From Neobacillus driksii (lineage in GTDB: Bacteria > Bacillota > Bacilli > Bacillales > Cytobacillaceae), in contig NZ_JACCBX010000009.1 of assembly GCF_013409995.1 (NCBI RefSeq), positions 208,572-272,571 on the forward strand: DNA of 64,000 nt, written 5' to 3'. The notes beneath the pieces are model-generated. The model saw only the letters and a list, made by a program, of their open reading frames with translations, was not told the origin of the DNA and ran no database searches. Of this stretch, positions 24,327-32,934 are shown piece by piece. The position numbers and the translations under genes were made by a program. Each line of letters begins with the position of its first letter. Position 1 is the stretch's first letter.

Positions 24327-24363
24327 ATTAGGGTTTTGTAACGAATTTTAAGGAGAGTTATTG

Positions 24364-24600
24364 TTGAAATACATAGAATTTGGTATAGGAAACACATGGT
24401 TGATAAGGACGGAAACAGAGTTAGAAGATGGGACTGAATACGAGGAGAAAGGTATAGTAGGACCAATAAGATTCCACTCTTTGTACTAAGAATATGGATT
24501 GGTAATTCCGTTTTAATAATTGATTTAATAGAGGGTATCAAGCGAGTGAATAAAAGCCGTAAAGAATTTAAATTTATTTTTGGTGTAGTCAGCAATTAAA
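24364..24600 (+). pseudogene. DUF3977-like protein, frameshifted
   Basis: From a TTG with AGGAG upstream the frame reads MKYIEFGIGNTWLIRTETEL and stops after FHSLY at 24489. The family sequence continues in another frame (IWIGNSVLIIDLIEGIKRVN to KFIFGVVSN, ending 24600). Adding one base before TAAGAATATGG restores a DUF3977-type protein of about 78 residues. Function of the family is unknown. Confidence 0.65.
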
Positions 24601-24603
24601 TAT

Positions 24604-24685
24604 CTTCTTCAATAAACGGGTGCTTTACTTCAGTAAGGAGTAGAGCTTTTTGTTGTTCCACTAACGGGGCATTTAGTGAAGGAAT
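24604..24685 (+). repeat. Cassette element, copy 21 (full)
   Basis: CTTCTTCAATAAACGGGTGC, CTTCAGTAAGGAGTAGAGC, TTTTTGTTG, TTCCACTAACGGGGC and ATTTAGTGAAGGAA. Confidence 0.75.
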
Positions 24686-24735
24686 CAGATTAAGCTCTGT
24701 AATTCTGGCGGGGACAAGCACCTGGATTTAGAAAA

Positions 24736-24784
24736 AGGCCATTACAAACCAAAACATAAAATATGTCTTGGTTCGTAAAGGCCT
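24736..24784. terminator. Long bidirectional hairpin
   Basis: AGGCC, AACCAA and ACATA pair successively with TATGT, TTGGTT and GGCCT around a small A-rich loop. An A-run precedes it, so it can terminate transcripts of the minus-strand genes that follow. Confidence 0.6.
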
Positions 24785-24889
24785 GATTACTTATTTGATT
24801 TCCTTTTGAACTAATCAATCAAAAGAACCCATAGTCGAAGTATTTCATTTGACGGTCTACATATAAGGTTCCGCTTGGAAGGCAATTTC

Positions 24890-25189
24890 CTAACCCAAAT
24901 GTTTCTCAACCTTTTCAATTTGCTGATCCATATCCATTTGTTTATCCGTCCGATGGTCAATATTAATATTGGTAACGATTCGTTCCGGACCCACTTCAAG
25001 TGCTTTTTGATGCATTTGTTTGGCCGCTTCCCACAAATCGTCGATGTCGCCTTCTAAAACGGTTGATGTAGGTGTCAACTCATACTTTAAATCTTTTTCC
25101 TCAATGACCCTTACTTCATCGGTTACCTGTGTACTGAAACTTGGAGAATCTGTCCCAACTGGAACAATACTAATCTCTAATAATGGCAT
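24890..25189 (-). CDS. MTH1187/YqgV family thiamine-binding protein
   Basis: A 99-residue protein from the ATG at 25189 (MPLLEISIVPVG), preceded by GGGGTG. The pattern IVPVGTDSPSFSTQVTDEV, TPTSTVLEGDIDDLWEAAKQ and VTNINIDHRTDK matches the YkoF/YqgV-type thiamine-binding domain. Members bind thiamine or hydroxymethylpyrimidine (established for relatives). It lies 58 bases behind the CBS protein gene and is probably co-transcribed. Confidence 0.8.
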   Translation of the reverse strand: MPLLEISIVPVGTDSPSFSTQVTDEVRVIEEKDLKYELTPTSTVLEGDIDDLWEAAKQMHQKALEVGPERIVTNINIDHRTDKQMDMDQQIEKVEKHLG

Positions 25190-25247
25190 GTTTGGCACCC
25201 CTTTGTTATTTTTCCAGTGGCACGTATCGGATACATTGGAATTTTGA

Positions 25248-25682
25248 TTAGAAGTTTGATTGTTTAGGTTCGGCAGGATTCGAAATATTCTTAAGGGCTT
25301 GTCCAGCTTCATAAGTCGACTGATTATTAACAGCTAGATCACCTAGAGAGACGATTCCAACCAATTTGTCATCTTCCACAATAGGGAGACGGCGAATTTG
25401 GTGCTGGGACATGAGTCTTACCGCTTCCTCCACTGACATTTCTTTGCTTCCTTTTACAACATTGTCGGTTACTAATTCAGAAATCATGGAGTCACTCGAA
25501 AGATTATTGACAAATCCCTTTATAACAATATCTCGGTCGGTTACAATTCCTACTAATTTTTCATTATCACAAATTGGAACGGCCCCCACATCCAGTTCTT
25601 TCATTTTCATAGCAACCTCTTTACAAGTACTTTCCGGACTACAGCTATCAACATTGGTAGTCATTACGTCAGCGACATTCAT
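25248..25682 (-). CDS. Two-CBS-domain protein
   Basis: A 144-residue protein of two CBS domains (about 1-60: MNVADVMTTNVDSCSPESTC; about 70-125: MSVEEAVRLMSQHQIRRLPI). Each ends with LVGIVTDRDI or LVGIVSLGDL. CBS pairs bind adenine nucleotides and sense energy state or act as stress proteins. The start at 25682 has AGGAGG at good spacing. Confidence 0.85.
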   Translation of the reverse strand: MNVADVMTTNVDSCSPESTCKEVAMKMKELDVGAVPICDNEKLVGIVTDRDIVIKGFVNNLSSDSMISELVTDNVVKGSKEMSVEEAVRLMSQHQIRRLPIVEDDKLVGIVSLGDLAVNNQSTYEAGQALKNISNPAEPKQSNF

Positions 25683-25796
25683 GCTCATTCCTCCTTTATG
25701 ATGGTTCATTTTATTTACTACCCTCCACACCATATGGTTAAACGTGATTTCTGGCATTAATCTTCGCTAATAATGTCATTAAGCATTTATTATGGG

Positions 25797-25857
25797 ACTT
25801 AAAGTGCAAGCGGAATGGGAATTGGATTGAAGTAACAGGGTAGATTAGTTGAAGAAT
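25797..25857 (+). repeat. Cassette element, copy 22
   Basis: ACTTAAAGTGCAAGCGG, then GGATTGAAGTAACAGGG and TAGATTAGTTGAAGAAT. The centre is eroded. Confidence 0.6.
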
Positions 25858-25907
25858 AATTTGGATATTTGTGGTAAAACCTTATTAAAAAAAGGAGATA
25901 GAATACA

Positions 25908-26159
25908 ATGCGAAATTACTTGGGAGTTGCTTCAATCACCATTTTTATTTTAACTTTTCTCTCTATGCAAATTTTTGTAATAGGAAAAGTATCAGGTGCA
26001 ACAGGCAGTGCCATTCTAATGTTCGGCGTAGGGCTTTCAATTTTATTTGCATTATTTAGTCAAAAAGGAAGAATGAAAACAATCGTTTTAAGCCTTTATG
26101 GGGTACTAATTGTTGGCTTTGTAACTATATCTATTCTCTTTGGAGTTGCTCATATGTAA
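25908..26159 (+). CDS. Small three-helix membrane protein
   Basis: An 83-residue protein with three membrane helices (about 5-27, 32-52 and 58-82). AAAGGAG lies before the ATG. The stop codon touches the next cassette element. No family function is known to me. Confidence 0.55.
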   Translation: MRNYLGVASITIFILTFLSMQIFVIGKVSGATGSAILMFGVGLSILFALFSQKGRMKTIVLSLYGVLIVGFVTISILFGVAHM

Positions 26160-26222
26160 ATAACAGCGGGTGCATTCCTTCAAAAAGGGATGCTTTTTAT
26201 ATTGGGCAATTTAGTTAAAAAA
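26160..26222 (+). repeat. Cassette element, copy 23
   Basis: ATAACAGCGGGTGC, the hairpin GCATTCCTTC/AAGGGATGC, TTTTTATATTG and GGCAATTTAGTTAAAAAA. Confidence 0.7.
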
Positions 26223-26267
26223 CCCTGTGGTATATAATTTTGTTTCTATATTCTCGTGGAGGTTGCT

Positions 26268-26333
26268 ATGAAGGAAATATTAAATAAGTTCAAAACTGAA
26301 ATAAAGAAAATGGTGGATTTTATTAAGCTCTGA
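26268..26333 (+). CDS. Very small protein (21 residues)
   Basis: A short frame (MKEILNKFKTEIKKMVDFIK plus L) with a strong GGAGG ribosome site six bases upstream and a TATAAT-like sequence about 37 bases before the start codon. It is basic and amphipathic. Whether it is a true small protein or the relic of a longer gene cannot be told from sequence alone. Confidence 0.35.
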   Translation: MKEILNKFKTEIKKMVDFIKL

Positions 26334-26409
26334 CGAGAAGGAATGACTTCTTCGGAAAAAACGAATAATAGAGCGTGCATATATAAAATGTATAAGGGTG
26401 TGCAAATTC

Positions 26410-27345
26410 ATGCGTGCAGTTGTCATCAATGAATATGGTAGTAAAGATGTGTTAGAAGAGCAGGAGCTGCCGAAACCAGTAATAAAAGCAAACCAAGTAC
26501 TTGTTGAGGTGTATGCAACTTCGATTAATCCAATTGATTGGAAGCTTCGTGCGGGTTACTTGAAGCAGATGCTTGATTGGGCATTCCCAATTATCCTTGG
26601 CTGGGATGTAGCGGGTAAGATAGTTGAAGTTGGAAGTGAAGTGAAGGATTTTCAGGTCGGGGATGATATTTTTGCGCGGCCGGATACTACCGCTAAAGGT
26701 ACTTATGCGGAATTTACGGCGGTGGATGAGGAATTGCTTGCAAAAAAGCCTAGCAATCTGACATTTGAAGAAGCTGCCTCAATTCCATTAGCCGGTTTAA
26801 CCGCTTGGCAGTGTCTAGTGGACAATACAAAAGTCAAGCATGGAGATAAAGTACTCATCCACGCTGGAGCTGGTGGTGTAGGTAGTTTGGCCATTCAAAT
26901 GGCAAAACATTTAGGTGCCCATGTCGCTACAACAGCGAGTGAACAAAATGAAGCATATGTAAAAGAGCTGGGTTCAGATGAATTCATCAATTACCGCACA
27001 CAAAAATTTGAAGAAGTATTACGTGATTTTGATGTGGTCATTGATACGATGGGCGGCGACATATTAAATAAAAGCTTCCAAGTATTAAAGCCTGGCGGCA
27101 GACTAGTAACGATTGCCGGACAACCCGATCCAGCATTAATAGAAAAGTATCAAGTAACGGCAAGCTCCTATTGGTTGACGCCAAATGGGAAACAGCTAGG
27201 GGAATTAGGCGAACTACTTGAGAAAGGTATACTTAAGCCTCAGGTGGGCAGTATCTTTGATTTTTCAACAAAAGCGTTACAAAAAGCACATGAATTAAGT
27301 GAGACACATCATGCTAAAGGGAAAATTGCCATTAAAGTTAAATAA
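26410..27345 (+). CDS. NADP-dependent quinone oxidoreductase-like MDR protein
   Basis: A 311-residue medium-chain dehydrogenase/reductase without zinc ligands. The N-terminal GroES-like fold has MRAVVINEYGSKDVLEEQEL and LGWDVAGKIVEVG. The nucleotide motif is HAGAGGVGSLAIQMAKHLGA. It most likely reduces quinones or enones with NADPH and is close to zinc-type alcohol dehydrogenase-like proteins of Bacillus. The ATG at 26410 fits the family start; a GTG at 26398 is also in frame. Confidence 0.85.
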   Translation: MRAVVINEYGSKDVLEEQELPKPVIKANQVLVEVYATSINPIDWKLRAGYLKQMLDWAFPIILGWDVAGKIVEVGSEVKDFQVGDDIFARPDTTAKGTYAEFTAVDEELLAKKPSNLTFEEAASIPLAGLTAWQCLVDNTKVKHGDKVLIHAGAGGVGSLAIQMAKHLGAHVATTASEQNEAYVKELGSDEFINYRTQKFEEVLRDFDVVIDTMGGDILNKSFQVLKPGGRLVTIAGQPDPALIEKYQVTASSYWLTPNGKQLGELGELLEKGILKPQVGSIFDFSTKALQKAHELSETHHAKGKIAIKVK

Positions 27346-27505
27346 TCGGTACATAGCCCCTGCTTATTAAATAGCAATGAATCGTGATGAAACGGAAGGA
27401 CTCACGATATGAAGTCGGAAAACGCAGCTCATTTTGGCTAAAATTCATGGCAGGGTTTCTTCGGGATACCGTCACTTGTGAGAATGGAAGTAAAATAAAT
27501 GCAAT

Positions 27506-27543
27506 AAAAGGATGGGATCACCACAATGGTCCCGTCCTTTTAT
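27506..27543 (+). terminator. Terminator-like hairpin upstream of the lipoprotein gene
   Basis: AAAAGGATGGGA pairs with TCCCGTCCTTTT and is followed by ATTAT. It lies about 160 bases after the oxidoreductase gene. Confidence 0.75.
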
Positions 27544-27620
27544 TATGTATTTGCATCGATTTGGAACTTTTTACAAACTGAATCGTATTTACTAATAGGT
27601 AAAAACTAGGGGGAATGGTA

Positions 27621-28142
27621 TTGAAAAGAATTTTATTAAGTATATTTGTTATATTTTTGCTCGTATCGTGCTCAAGTAAAACCCCATATGAATCTAGGAG
27701 TGCACAGTTACCTGACGACATTAAAAATGAAATCAAACCATTTCCAGTTGATATTAAAGATGAAATGCTTTTCCCTACTAAGTTACTTTCAGAAAAATAT
27801 ACAGTCGATTTCGGATACACAAGTGAACCTGTAAATGATCCTAATGGGAACATTGTGCTTAGTTATTTTATTTACGCCGATGAAAATAGTGATTGGAATA
27901 TAACAATAAACACATTTCATAATCCTAGTTCCCCGAGTCACGAATTTAAAAATAATGAAACTGTGAAACTTAAAAACGGTATAGAAGCCACTTACAGTGA
28001 AACAAAAAACGGTTTACAAAAAGTAGTTTTATGGACGGATGACAATAGTACACAAGAAATTTCATTGATAGAAAATCCCGATAGAAATAAACCGATCTAT
28101 ACAAAAGAAGAATTTTTAGATGTCGTAAGCACCTTTAAATAA
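27621..28142 (+). CDS. Lipoprotein of unknown function
   Basis: About 173 residues from the TTG at 27621, which has AGGGGG at good spacing (an ATG two codons earlier overlaps that site). The signal sequence ILLSIFVIFLLVSC ends in an LVSC lipobox, so the mature protein is lipid-anchored outside the membrane. The rest is a soluble domain (YTVDFGYTSEPVNDPNG, IEATYSETKNG). I do not recognise a function. Confidence 0.7.
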   Translation: MKRILLSIFVIFLLVSCSSKTPYESRSAQLPDDIKNEIKPFPVDIKDEMLFPTKLLSEKYTVDFGYTSEPVNDPNGNIVLSYFIYADENSDWNITINTFHNPSSPSHEFKNNETVKLKNGIEATYSETKNGLQKVVLWTDDNSTQEISLIENPDRNKPIYTKEEFLDVVSTFK

Positions 28143-28160
28143 AACATTGGGTACGATGTT

Positions 28161-28241
28161 CAAGAGAGATAACAGGGGCGATAATTCAAGAAGGATTAAC
28201 GCTTCTTTTTGTTGAACTTTACTGAAGTAATGAGGAAGGAG
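28161..28241 (+). repeat. Cassette element, copy 24
   Basis: AGAGAGATAACAGGGGCG, then AAGAAGGATTAACGCTTC, TTTTTGTTGAA and ACTGAAGTAATGAGGAAGG. It closes the first repeat-rich region. Confidence 0.7.
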
Positions 28242-28512
28242 TTAAATACGTTTCCACTTTAAATGTAGAATTACGGAAACCCAGCTCCTATCTATTACTA
28301 TAAAGCTGCACCTGAAGAGCGAGAGAATAAATAGACAAAAAAACGCTTGGCTCATAACCAAGAGTTTTCAAAACAAAACGTAGTTTTCATGGTGATCTTT
28401 ATTGAAATAACTGTACAAGTTACAGGGAGATTATGCATTATTATTAGAAGTCATCGTATAATTCTAAAAAGAAATATAAAGAAAAATTTTTAATTTTGTG
28501 GAGGGGATGAAT
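28242..28512. other. Intergenic region with gene debris
   Basis: A short readable piece (NPAPIYYYKAAPEERENK) ending at about 28335 looks like the tail of a lost gene. CTTGG/CCAAG forms a weak hairpin at 28348. GAAATAACTGTACAAGTTAC at 28403 may be an eroded cassette element arm. Nothing else is recognised. Confidence 0.35.
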
Positions 28513-29052
28513 GTGAATATTGGAAACGAATACTTGAGAATTGTAATTGAAAGATTTAAAAGTGTAAAAAGCCTTGGTGATAAGACATTAAATCAATTAT
28601 CGGAAAAGGAAATACAATGGACTTATAATAACGAGTCAAATAGTGTTGCCATAATAGTAAGGCATTTAAGCGGAAATATGGTATCAAGGTGGACGGACTT
28701 TTTAACTTCAGATGGGGAAAAGGAATATAGAAATCGTGATCAAGAATTTATTGATGATATATCTTCGAAATCTGAGTTAATGAGTGTTTGGGAAAAAGGT
28801 TGGATAGTCCTAATCGCTACACTAACTAGTTTAAGTGAGCAAGATTTATTAAAAAATATATACATTCGTGGAGAAGGTCATTTGGTTATAGAGGCAATAG
28901 AAAGACAAATGGCACACTACGCATATCATATTGGACAAATTGTTTATATTGGCAAACAATTAAAGGATAGTAATTGGAAGAGTCTCAGCATTCCAAAGGG
29001 GAAATCTGAAGAATACTTAAAAGAAATGCTTGAAAAAAACCAAGATAAATAG
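28513..29052 (+). CDS. DinB/DUF1572-like family protein
   Basis: A 179-residue four-helix-bundle protein starting at GTG 28513, with GGAGGGG upstream. The family pattern is visible: SVAIIVRHLSGNMVSRWTDF with the first metal-binding His, and a later MAHYAYHIGQIVYIGKQL supplying the other two His. DinB-superfamily proteins bind a metal and include thiol transferases, but the function of this branch is unknown. Confidence 0.75.
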   Translation: MNIGNEYLRIVIERFKSVKSLGDKTLNQLSEKEIQWTYNNESNSVAIIVRHLSGNMVSRWTDFLTSDGEKEYRNRDQEFIDDISSKSELMSVWEKGWIVLIATLTSLSEQDLLKNIYIRGEGHLVIEAIERQMAHYAYHIGQIVYIGKQLKDSNWKSLSIPKGKSEEYLKEMLEKNQDK

Positions 29053-29281
29053 AGCGAGGTTACATTTAAAGGGTACTTAGCAATTACTAGGTCCTATGAT
29101 TTTTCCAGTTTTTTGCATGCTCCACCAAGCAAGTATTTACATCTGATAAAGAATATCATTAAATAACCAGGCAGCTTATCAGTTGATGAATGATTAACCA
29201 TCATGAACATCGAATACTACCTATATTAAGTCGAAGGCACTAGTCCCGATAGCAATAGGTTTGTGATAAAGGGGTGGAAGT
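29053..29281. other. Intergenic region, nothing recognised
   Basis: No gene, clear hairpin or repeat stands out between the DinB-like gene and the next small gene; the ribosome site of the latter (AAAGGGGTGG) ends the region. Confidence 0.5.
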
Positions 29282-29470
29282 ATGGAAGAGGATAACAAAC
29301 CATTTAATGATGCAATAGATCACTTTAACAAGATAGAAGGAAATGCTGCAAATCTTGCAAAAACAGATTTAAGAAAATTGCCGAAATTATTAAAATTCTT
29401 TGGATACTTTATGATCGGTTTCTTTTCAATATCTATACTGTTAATAATTTTGTTAAGTTTATTTGATTAA
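29282..29470 (+). CDS. Small single-pass membrane protein
   Basis: A 62-residue protein with a charged N-terminal half and one membrane helix (about 39-60: YFMIGFFSISILLIILLSLF). AAAGGGGTGG precedes the ATG. A GCTGCC/GGCGGC hairpin with TTTTT lies at about 29496-29519. Function is unknown. Confidence 0.55.
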   Translation: MEEDNKPFNDAIDHFNKIEGNAANLAKTDLRKLPKLLKFFGYFMIGFFSISILLIILLSLFD

Positions 29471-29721
29471 CTTTTACCTCAGTTTTTTAAGACCTGCTGC
29501 CCATTTTGGCGGCTTTTTCTCCTTATAGAGGGTAGAAGGGGATGGATTGTTCATACAACCATACGATTTTAATCCTAATAATAATTATAATTAAAACGTT
29601 ATCCTCTATTAGTTTTGTAGAACGCAAATAGGGAGCAACATTTATGCTGGCATCAGTTTTTTTTGATGTGATCAGAGAAAACCTCGAGTAAGAAATCTTG
29701 ATAACAATAAGGAGGAAAAAA

Positions 29722-30266
29722 ATGATCACGACACAATACAAAATCACATTACCAAGTGACTATGACATGAATATCATCAAGGCACGAGTCATAAATAATG
29801 GCCATAAAACCGATGGATTTGATGATTTAAAATATAAGTTGTATCTAATCACGGAAAAAGGAAAAAATCATAATTTACAAAACAGTTATTGCCCGCTTTA
29901 TCTATGGAAAAATCATAACGGCCTTAACAAGTTTTTGTTTGAGGGCTATTATGATAACATTCTTACCTCTTTCGGATGGCAGCAAGTTCAAGTGGGGATA
30001 CCACTGGTTAATCCACCAACAAACATAAGCCCTTATAAATATCTGTTTCACCTTACAAAACCTATACCACCACAGGGAAGTTTGCGTAACACAAAAGAAG
30101 AAATAGTTAAGGATCTACCAAAGATCAAAATTCAGAATTTATGCTGACGTATAATCCTGATAAGTGGGAATATGATGTATTTTACTTTTTAAGTGATGTA
30201 AGTAATTATATTATAGAAACATATGGAGTGCTTTATTCGATTCTACATATTTCACATGAAAAATAG
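29722..30266 (+). pseudogene. DUF4865 family protein, frameshifted
   Basis: The ATG at 29722 follows AAGGAGG and reads MITTQYKITLPSDYDMNIIK, GHKTDGFDDLKYKLYL, SYCPLYLWKNHNGLNKFLFE: the DUF4865 pattern. The frame stops at 30147 after KIKIQNLC. A second frame resumes NSEFMLTYNPDKWEYDVFYF and ends at 30266. One indel near 30130 would restore a protein of about 180 residues. Function of the family is unknown. Confidence 0.6.
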
Positions 30267-30341
30267 CTGATATTTTCATTGAAGACCTCCACCCTGAAAT
30301 ATGCTAGCATATAAATAATAAAATACTGAATGGAATTGGAG

Positions 30342-30390
30342 GAGCCTGTCACCAAGGGATTAATATGTCCTTTGGTAACTGGCTCTTTTT
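30342..30390 (+). terminator. Strong hairpin with T-run
   Basis: GAGCCTGTCACCAAGG pairs with CCTTTGGTAACTGGCTC and is followed by TTTTT. It lies between the DUF4865 relic and the antiporter relic. Confidence 0.8.
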
Positions 30391-30441
30391 GTATTTTTAT
30401 CAAACTAAGACAATCTATAATAATGAAAGGTGGTAATTTAA

Positions 30442-30648
30442 GTGTTAAAACTATAATTGGCCATTATTCTTATTGCGTCAAAAGGTGCCGGAAGCCTCAG
30501 TGTAAGATTATGGAAGCCTTCTGTTTTTGGAAAACTTCTCATTGGAATTGTAATTGGACCATCGCTTCTTGGATTAGTGAATGAAACTGAAACAATAGTT
30601 TAATTTAGTCAAATTGGAGTTACATTATTAATGTTTATTACTGGTTAA
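30442..30648 (+). pseudogene. Cation/proton antiporter, N-terminal relic
   Basis: A GTG with AAAGGTGG upstream opens a frame that hits a TAA after four codons, then reads LAIILIASKGAGSLSVRLWK and GKLLIGIVIGPSLLGLVNET, a second TAA, then FSQIGVTLLMFITG. This is the first two helices of a Kef/NapA-type CPA2 antiporter (usual length about 400 or more residues). Only this stump remains, with two nonsense codons. Confidence 0.7.
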
Positions 30649-30727
30649 AAGTCCTTTATCGTTGTTGTATTTCGAAGGTGGTGACAAAGGGTTAATTTAG
30701 GAACTCTGGCTCATTATTTTATTACAT

Positions 30728-30755
30728 ACTCTCTTCTTGGGAGGAGAGTTTTTTA
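30728..30755 (+). terminator. Terminator-like hairpin
   Basis: ACTCTC pairs with GAGAGT around a short loop and is followed by TTTTT. The stretch 30756-30941 holds no gene. Confidence 0.6.
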
Positions 30756-30941
30756 TATTTATACATTAATCCAAGTTATTTAATGTGAAAACTAGATTAT
30801 TAAAAAGAGGGGTTAATAGCTGAAGCAGCAAAAATAGTAGCAAAAACAAAAATAGGGCGCCATTCTAGTCGTTTTTTACTTTGTCTTACCAATAAAGTAC
30901 AATAATTGTATTCATAAAATGGAAGAATGAGAGGATACATA

Positions 30942-32096
30942 ATGACATTTTTAGAAAAAATTAAACCGCATTTGATCAGCGATGATATATTAATCCAAGA
31001 GGTAGTGCTCCATGCTCTGCATGATTATCCGAATGTCCCGGAAGAATGGACCAATGAATTACTGAAAGAAGCATTTAGAAATAAAGACAAACAAACTTCA
31101 ATCTTCATTTATTTAGAAAATCAATCCTTCAATGAAGAGGCTGTAAAGATTTTAGTTGAAAATGTTCCTTCAATGGAACCATCCAACCGTCATTTAGCGT
31201 TGAACCTGGTCCACCGGATCGAACCGGAACTTGCACTTAAATATAAAGAACAGCTTCAAAACTATATTCCAAAGGAAACCTGGTCCTTATATGATCTGTT
31301 GTTACATGGGAAGGACGAAGAAGTGTACTCGGAATATGGTCAAATCTTAAATGACCTTGAGCGGGCTGGTTCAGAACATCACCATTACCTCATAAAAGCA
31401 AAAAAACTAGCTGCGTGTTTAGTGAAAAATGGATGGGTTACAGAGAATGAAATAGACCTTGTACTTGAAGAAGAATTAAAGGAAAAATGGTTTTCATTCA
31501 ATGGAATCTTGACGGTTTACATGATTGGATTGTTAAAATTAGAGAGATATATTCCGTTATTGGTTAGCCTGTTGGATCGCGATGAAGATAGTTTATTAGA
31601 AGAACTGTCTGTAACGTTAACCAGTTTCCAATCAGATGAGGTGGTAAAGGAAGTAGCGCCCTATCTAAGGAAAGATAATTCTATTATCTATACTGCTTCC
31701 ATTGTTGAAAACATAAAATCAGACTTTGCAGTTGAGGTTTTAAGAGAAGCTTACCGTTCTGCAAAAGAACTCGACCAACAAGACATTCTAATGGAAGCAC
31801 TTTGTCACCAGTTTTCGGAAGAAGCTCTACCTGAAATTACCGCACATATGGAACTAGAATATACTTCTGGCCTTGTTGATGTTGAACAGACCGTCTATGG
31901 CTACTTTTCGATCTTGGGGTTAAAGCACCGAGAATTAGCCCTATGGAGACAAGTAGCACTGGAGAGAGAACTCGACTTTAGACAGAAGGGGAATGATCTC
32001 CCACTTGCTCCAGTCCGAAACGAAATGAAAGTCGGCCGAAATGATCCATGCCCTTGTGGAAGCGGCAAAAAATATAAAAAATGCTGCGGTAAATAG
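30942..32096 (+). CDS. HEAT-like helical repeat protein with SEC-C motif
   Basis: A 384-residue acidic protein of helical repeats over most of its length (LIQEVVLHALHDYPNVPEEW, PLLVSLLDRDEDSLLEELSV). It ends with a SEC-C zinc-binding motif (RNDPCPCGSGKKYKKCC). SEC-C is found at the end of SecA and many unrelated proteins. The start at 30942 fits a GAGAGGA ribosome site. The specific function is unknown. Confidence 0.75.
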   Translation: MTFLEKIKPHLISDDILIQEVVLHALHDYPNVPEEWTNELLKEAFRNKDKQTSIFIYLENQSFNEEAVKILVENVPSMEPSNRHLALNLVHRIEPELALKYKEQLQNYIPKETWSLYDLLLHGKDEEVYSEYGQILNDLERAGSEHHHYLIKAKKLAACLVKNGWVTENEIDLVLEEELKEKWFSFNGILTVYMIGLLKLERYIPLLVSLLDRDEDSLLEELSVTLTSFQSDEVVKEVAPYLRKDNSIIYTASIVENIKSDFAVEVLREAYRSAKELDQQDILMEALCHQFSEEALPEITAHMELEYTSGLVDVEQTVYGYFSILGLKHRELALWRQVALERELDFRQKGNDLPLAPVRNEMKVGRNDPCPCGSGKKYKKCCGK

Positions 32097-32147
32097 TATT
32101 GGCTGGGTGTCTAGCTTAATGTAGAAAGTAAGGAAATCAGCAAAGTA

Positions 32148-32395
32148 ATATAAGCGGAGATATTCCGGTTAAATGTAAAATGAAGCTTGTTTCGGGGTAA
32201 GTAAGCGGAGCTTTTCCGCTTAATCAAAGAAAAATCTCCCATTTTCGAATTTTTTGAGTCAATAAGCGGAATCTCTCTGTCTATTTATGCTTTTTTTAAT
32301 ACAAATTATTAATTAAGCGGATTTTCTCCGCCTATATATCAACTCAGGTGCTTAAGCTAACCTGATCCCCATACTGTTAAGCGGGGACACTATTG
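32148..32395. repeat. Cluster of short AAGCGGA palindromes
   Basis: Four hairpin-like units begin near 32149, 32201, 32263 and 32313, each of the form TAAGCGGA, a few bases, TTTTCCGCTTA (two are imperfect), and a fifth half-unit lies at 32384. Similar palindromes are scattered in Bacillus intergenic regions. The units are spaced 50-62 bases apart. Confidence 0.65.
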
Positions 32396-32517
32396 TACCT
32401 TAGGACTTCTTTTTTGAACAGACGTTTATAAATTATATAATTATGATATAAAAGGATAAGATGTCAATAGTAATCACGTGCAATCAACAGTAAAAAAATA
32501 TACAAGAGGTGTAGATC

Positions 32518-32850
32518 ATGTCAGTAGAATAAGTTGTTCAACAGCAAATAGAATACTACAACATCCAAGATATAGAGGGATTTGCTAGTACATATGCGAA
32601 CGATATTACCGTTTACACCTTCCCGGATAATACCATTACCTTAAGCGGAAAACAGGCACTGATTGAAAGATATACCGAAACCTTCAAAAAGAAAATGTTC
32701 GCAGAGATCAAGAATCGTTCGATCGTCGGAAACAAGGTCATCGATTGGGAAATCGCTACAAATGGAATTACAGAGGAGAGTACCAGCTTAATGGCGATTT
32801 ATGAAATAAAGGATCATCTGATTTCCAAGGTGTGGTTTATCAGAGAATAA
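32518..32850 (+). pseudogene. SnoaL/NTF2-like protein with early stop
   Basis: AGAGGTG precedes an ATG that reads MSVE, a TAA, then VVQQQIEYYNIQDIEGFAST and onward uninterrupted to 32850 (FPDNTITLSGKQALIERYTE, DHLISKVWFIRE). The rest is a complete NTF2-like/SnoaL domain of about 105 residues. Only codon 5 is broken, so this is a recent nonsense mutation, a base error, or the gene starts elsewhere. Confidence 0.65.
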
Positions 32851-32934
32851 CGATTTTACTTGGTAACTAAAAGGGCATAAGATCCCTCTTTACTTGAATA
32901 TATCTAGGTAAAGACTTTAAATGGAGGGATTCTT

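Noticed and set aside
27384..27581. A 65-codon open frame after the oxidoreductase gene
   Set aside because: It lacks a ribosome site, crosses a terminator hairpin, and shows no protein-like conservation.
29487..29545. Another degenerate cassette element
   Set aside because: A hairpin plus CTTATAGAGGGTAGAAGG is suggestive, but both arms are missing.
30330..30584. An 84-codon frame over the hairpin and antiporter relic
   Set aside because: The antiporter homology is in another frame, and this frame begins inside a terminator stem.
32148..32395. CRISPR-like array
   Set aside because: The AAGCGGA units are short self-complementary palindromes with non-unique AT-rich spacing and no cas genes.
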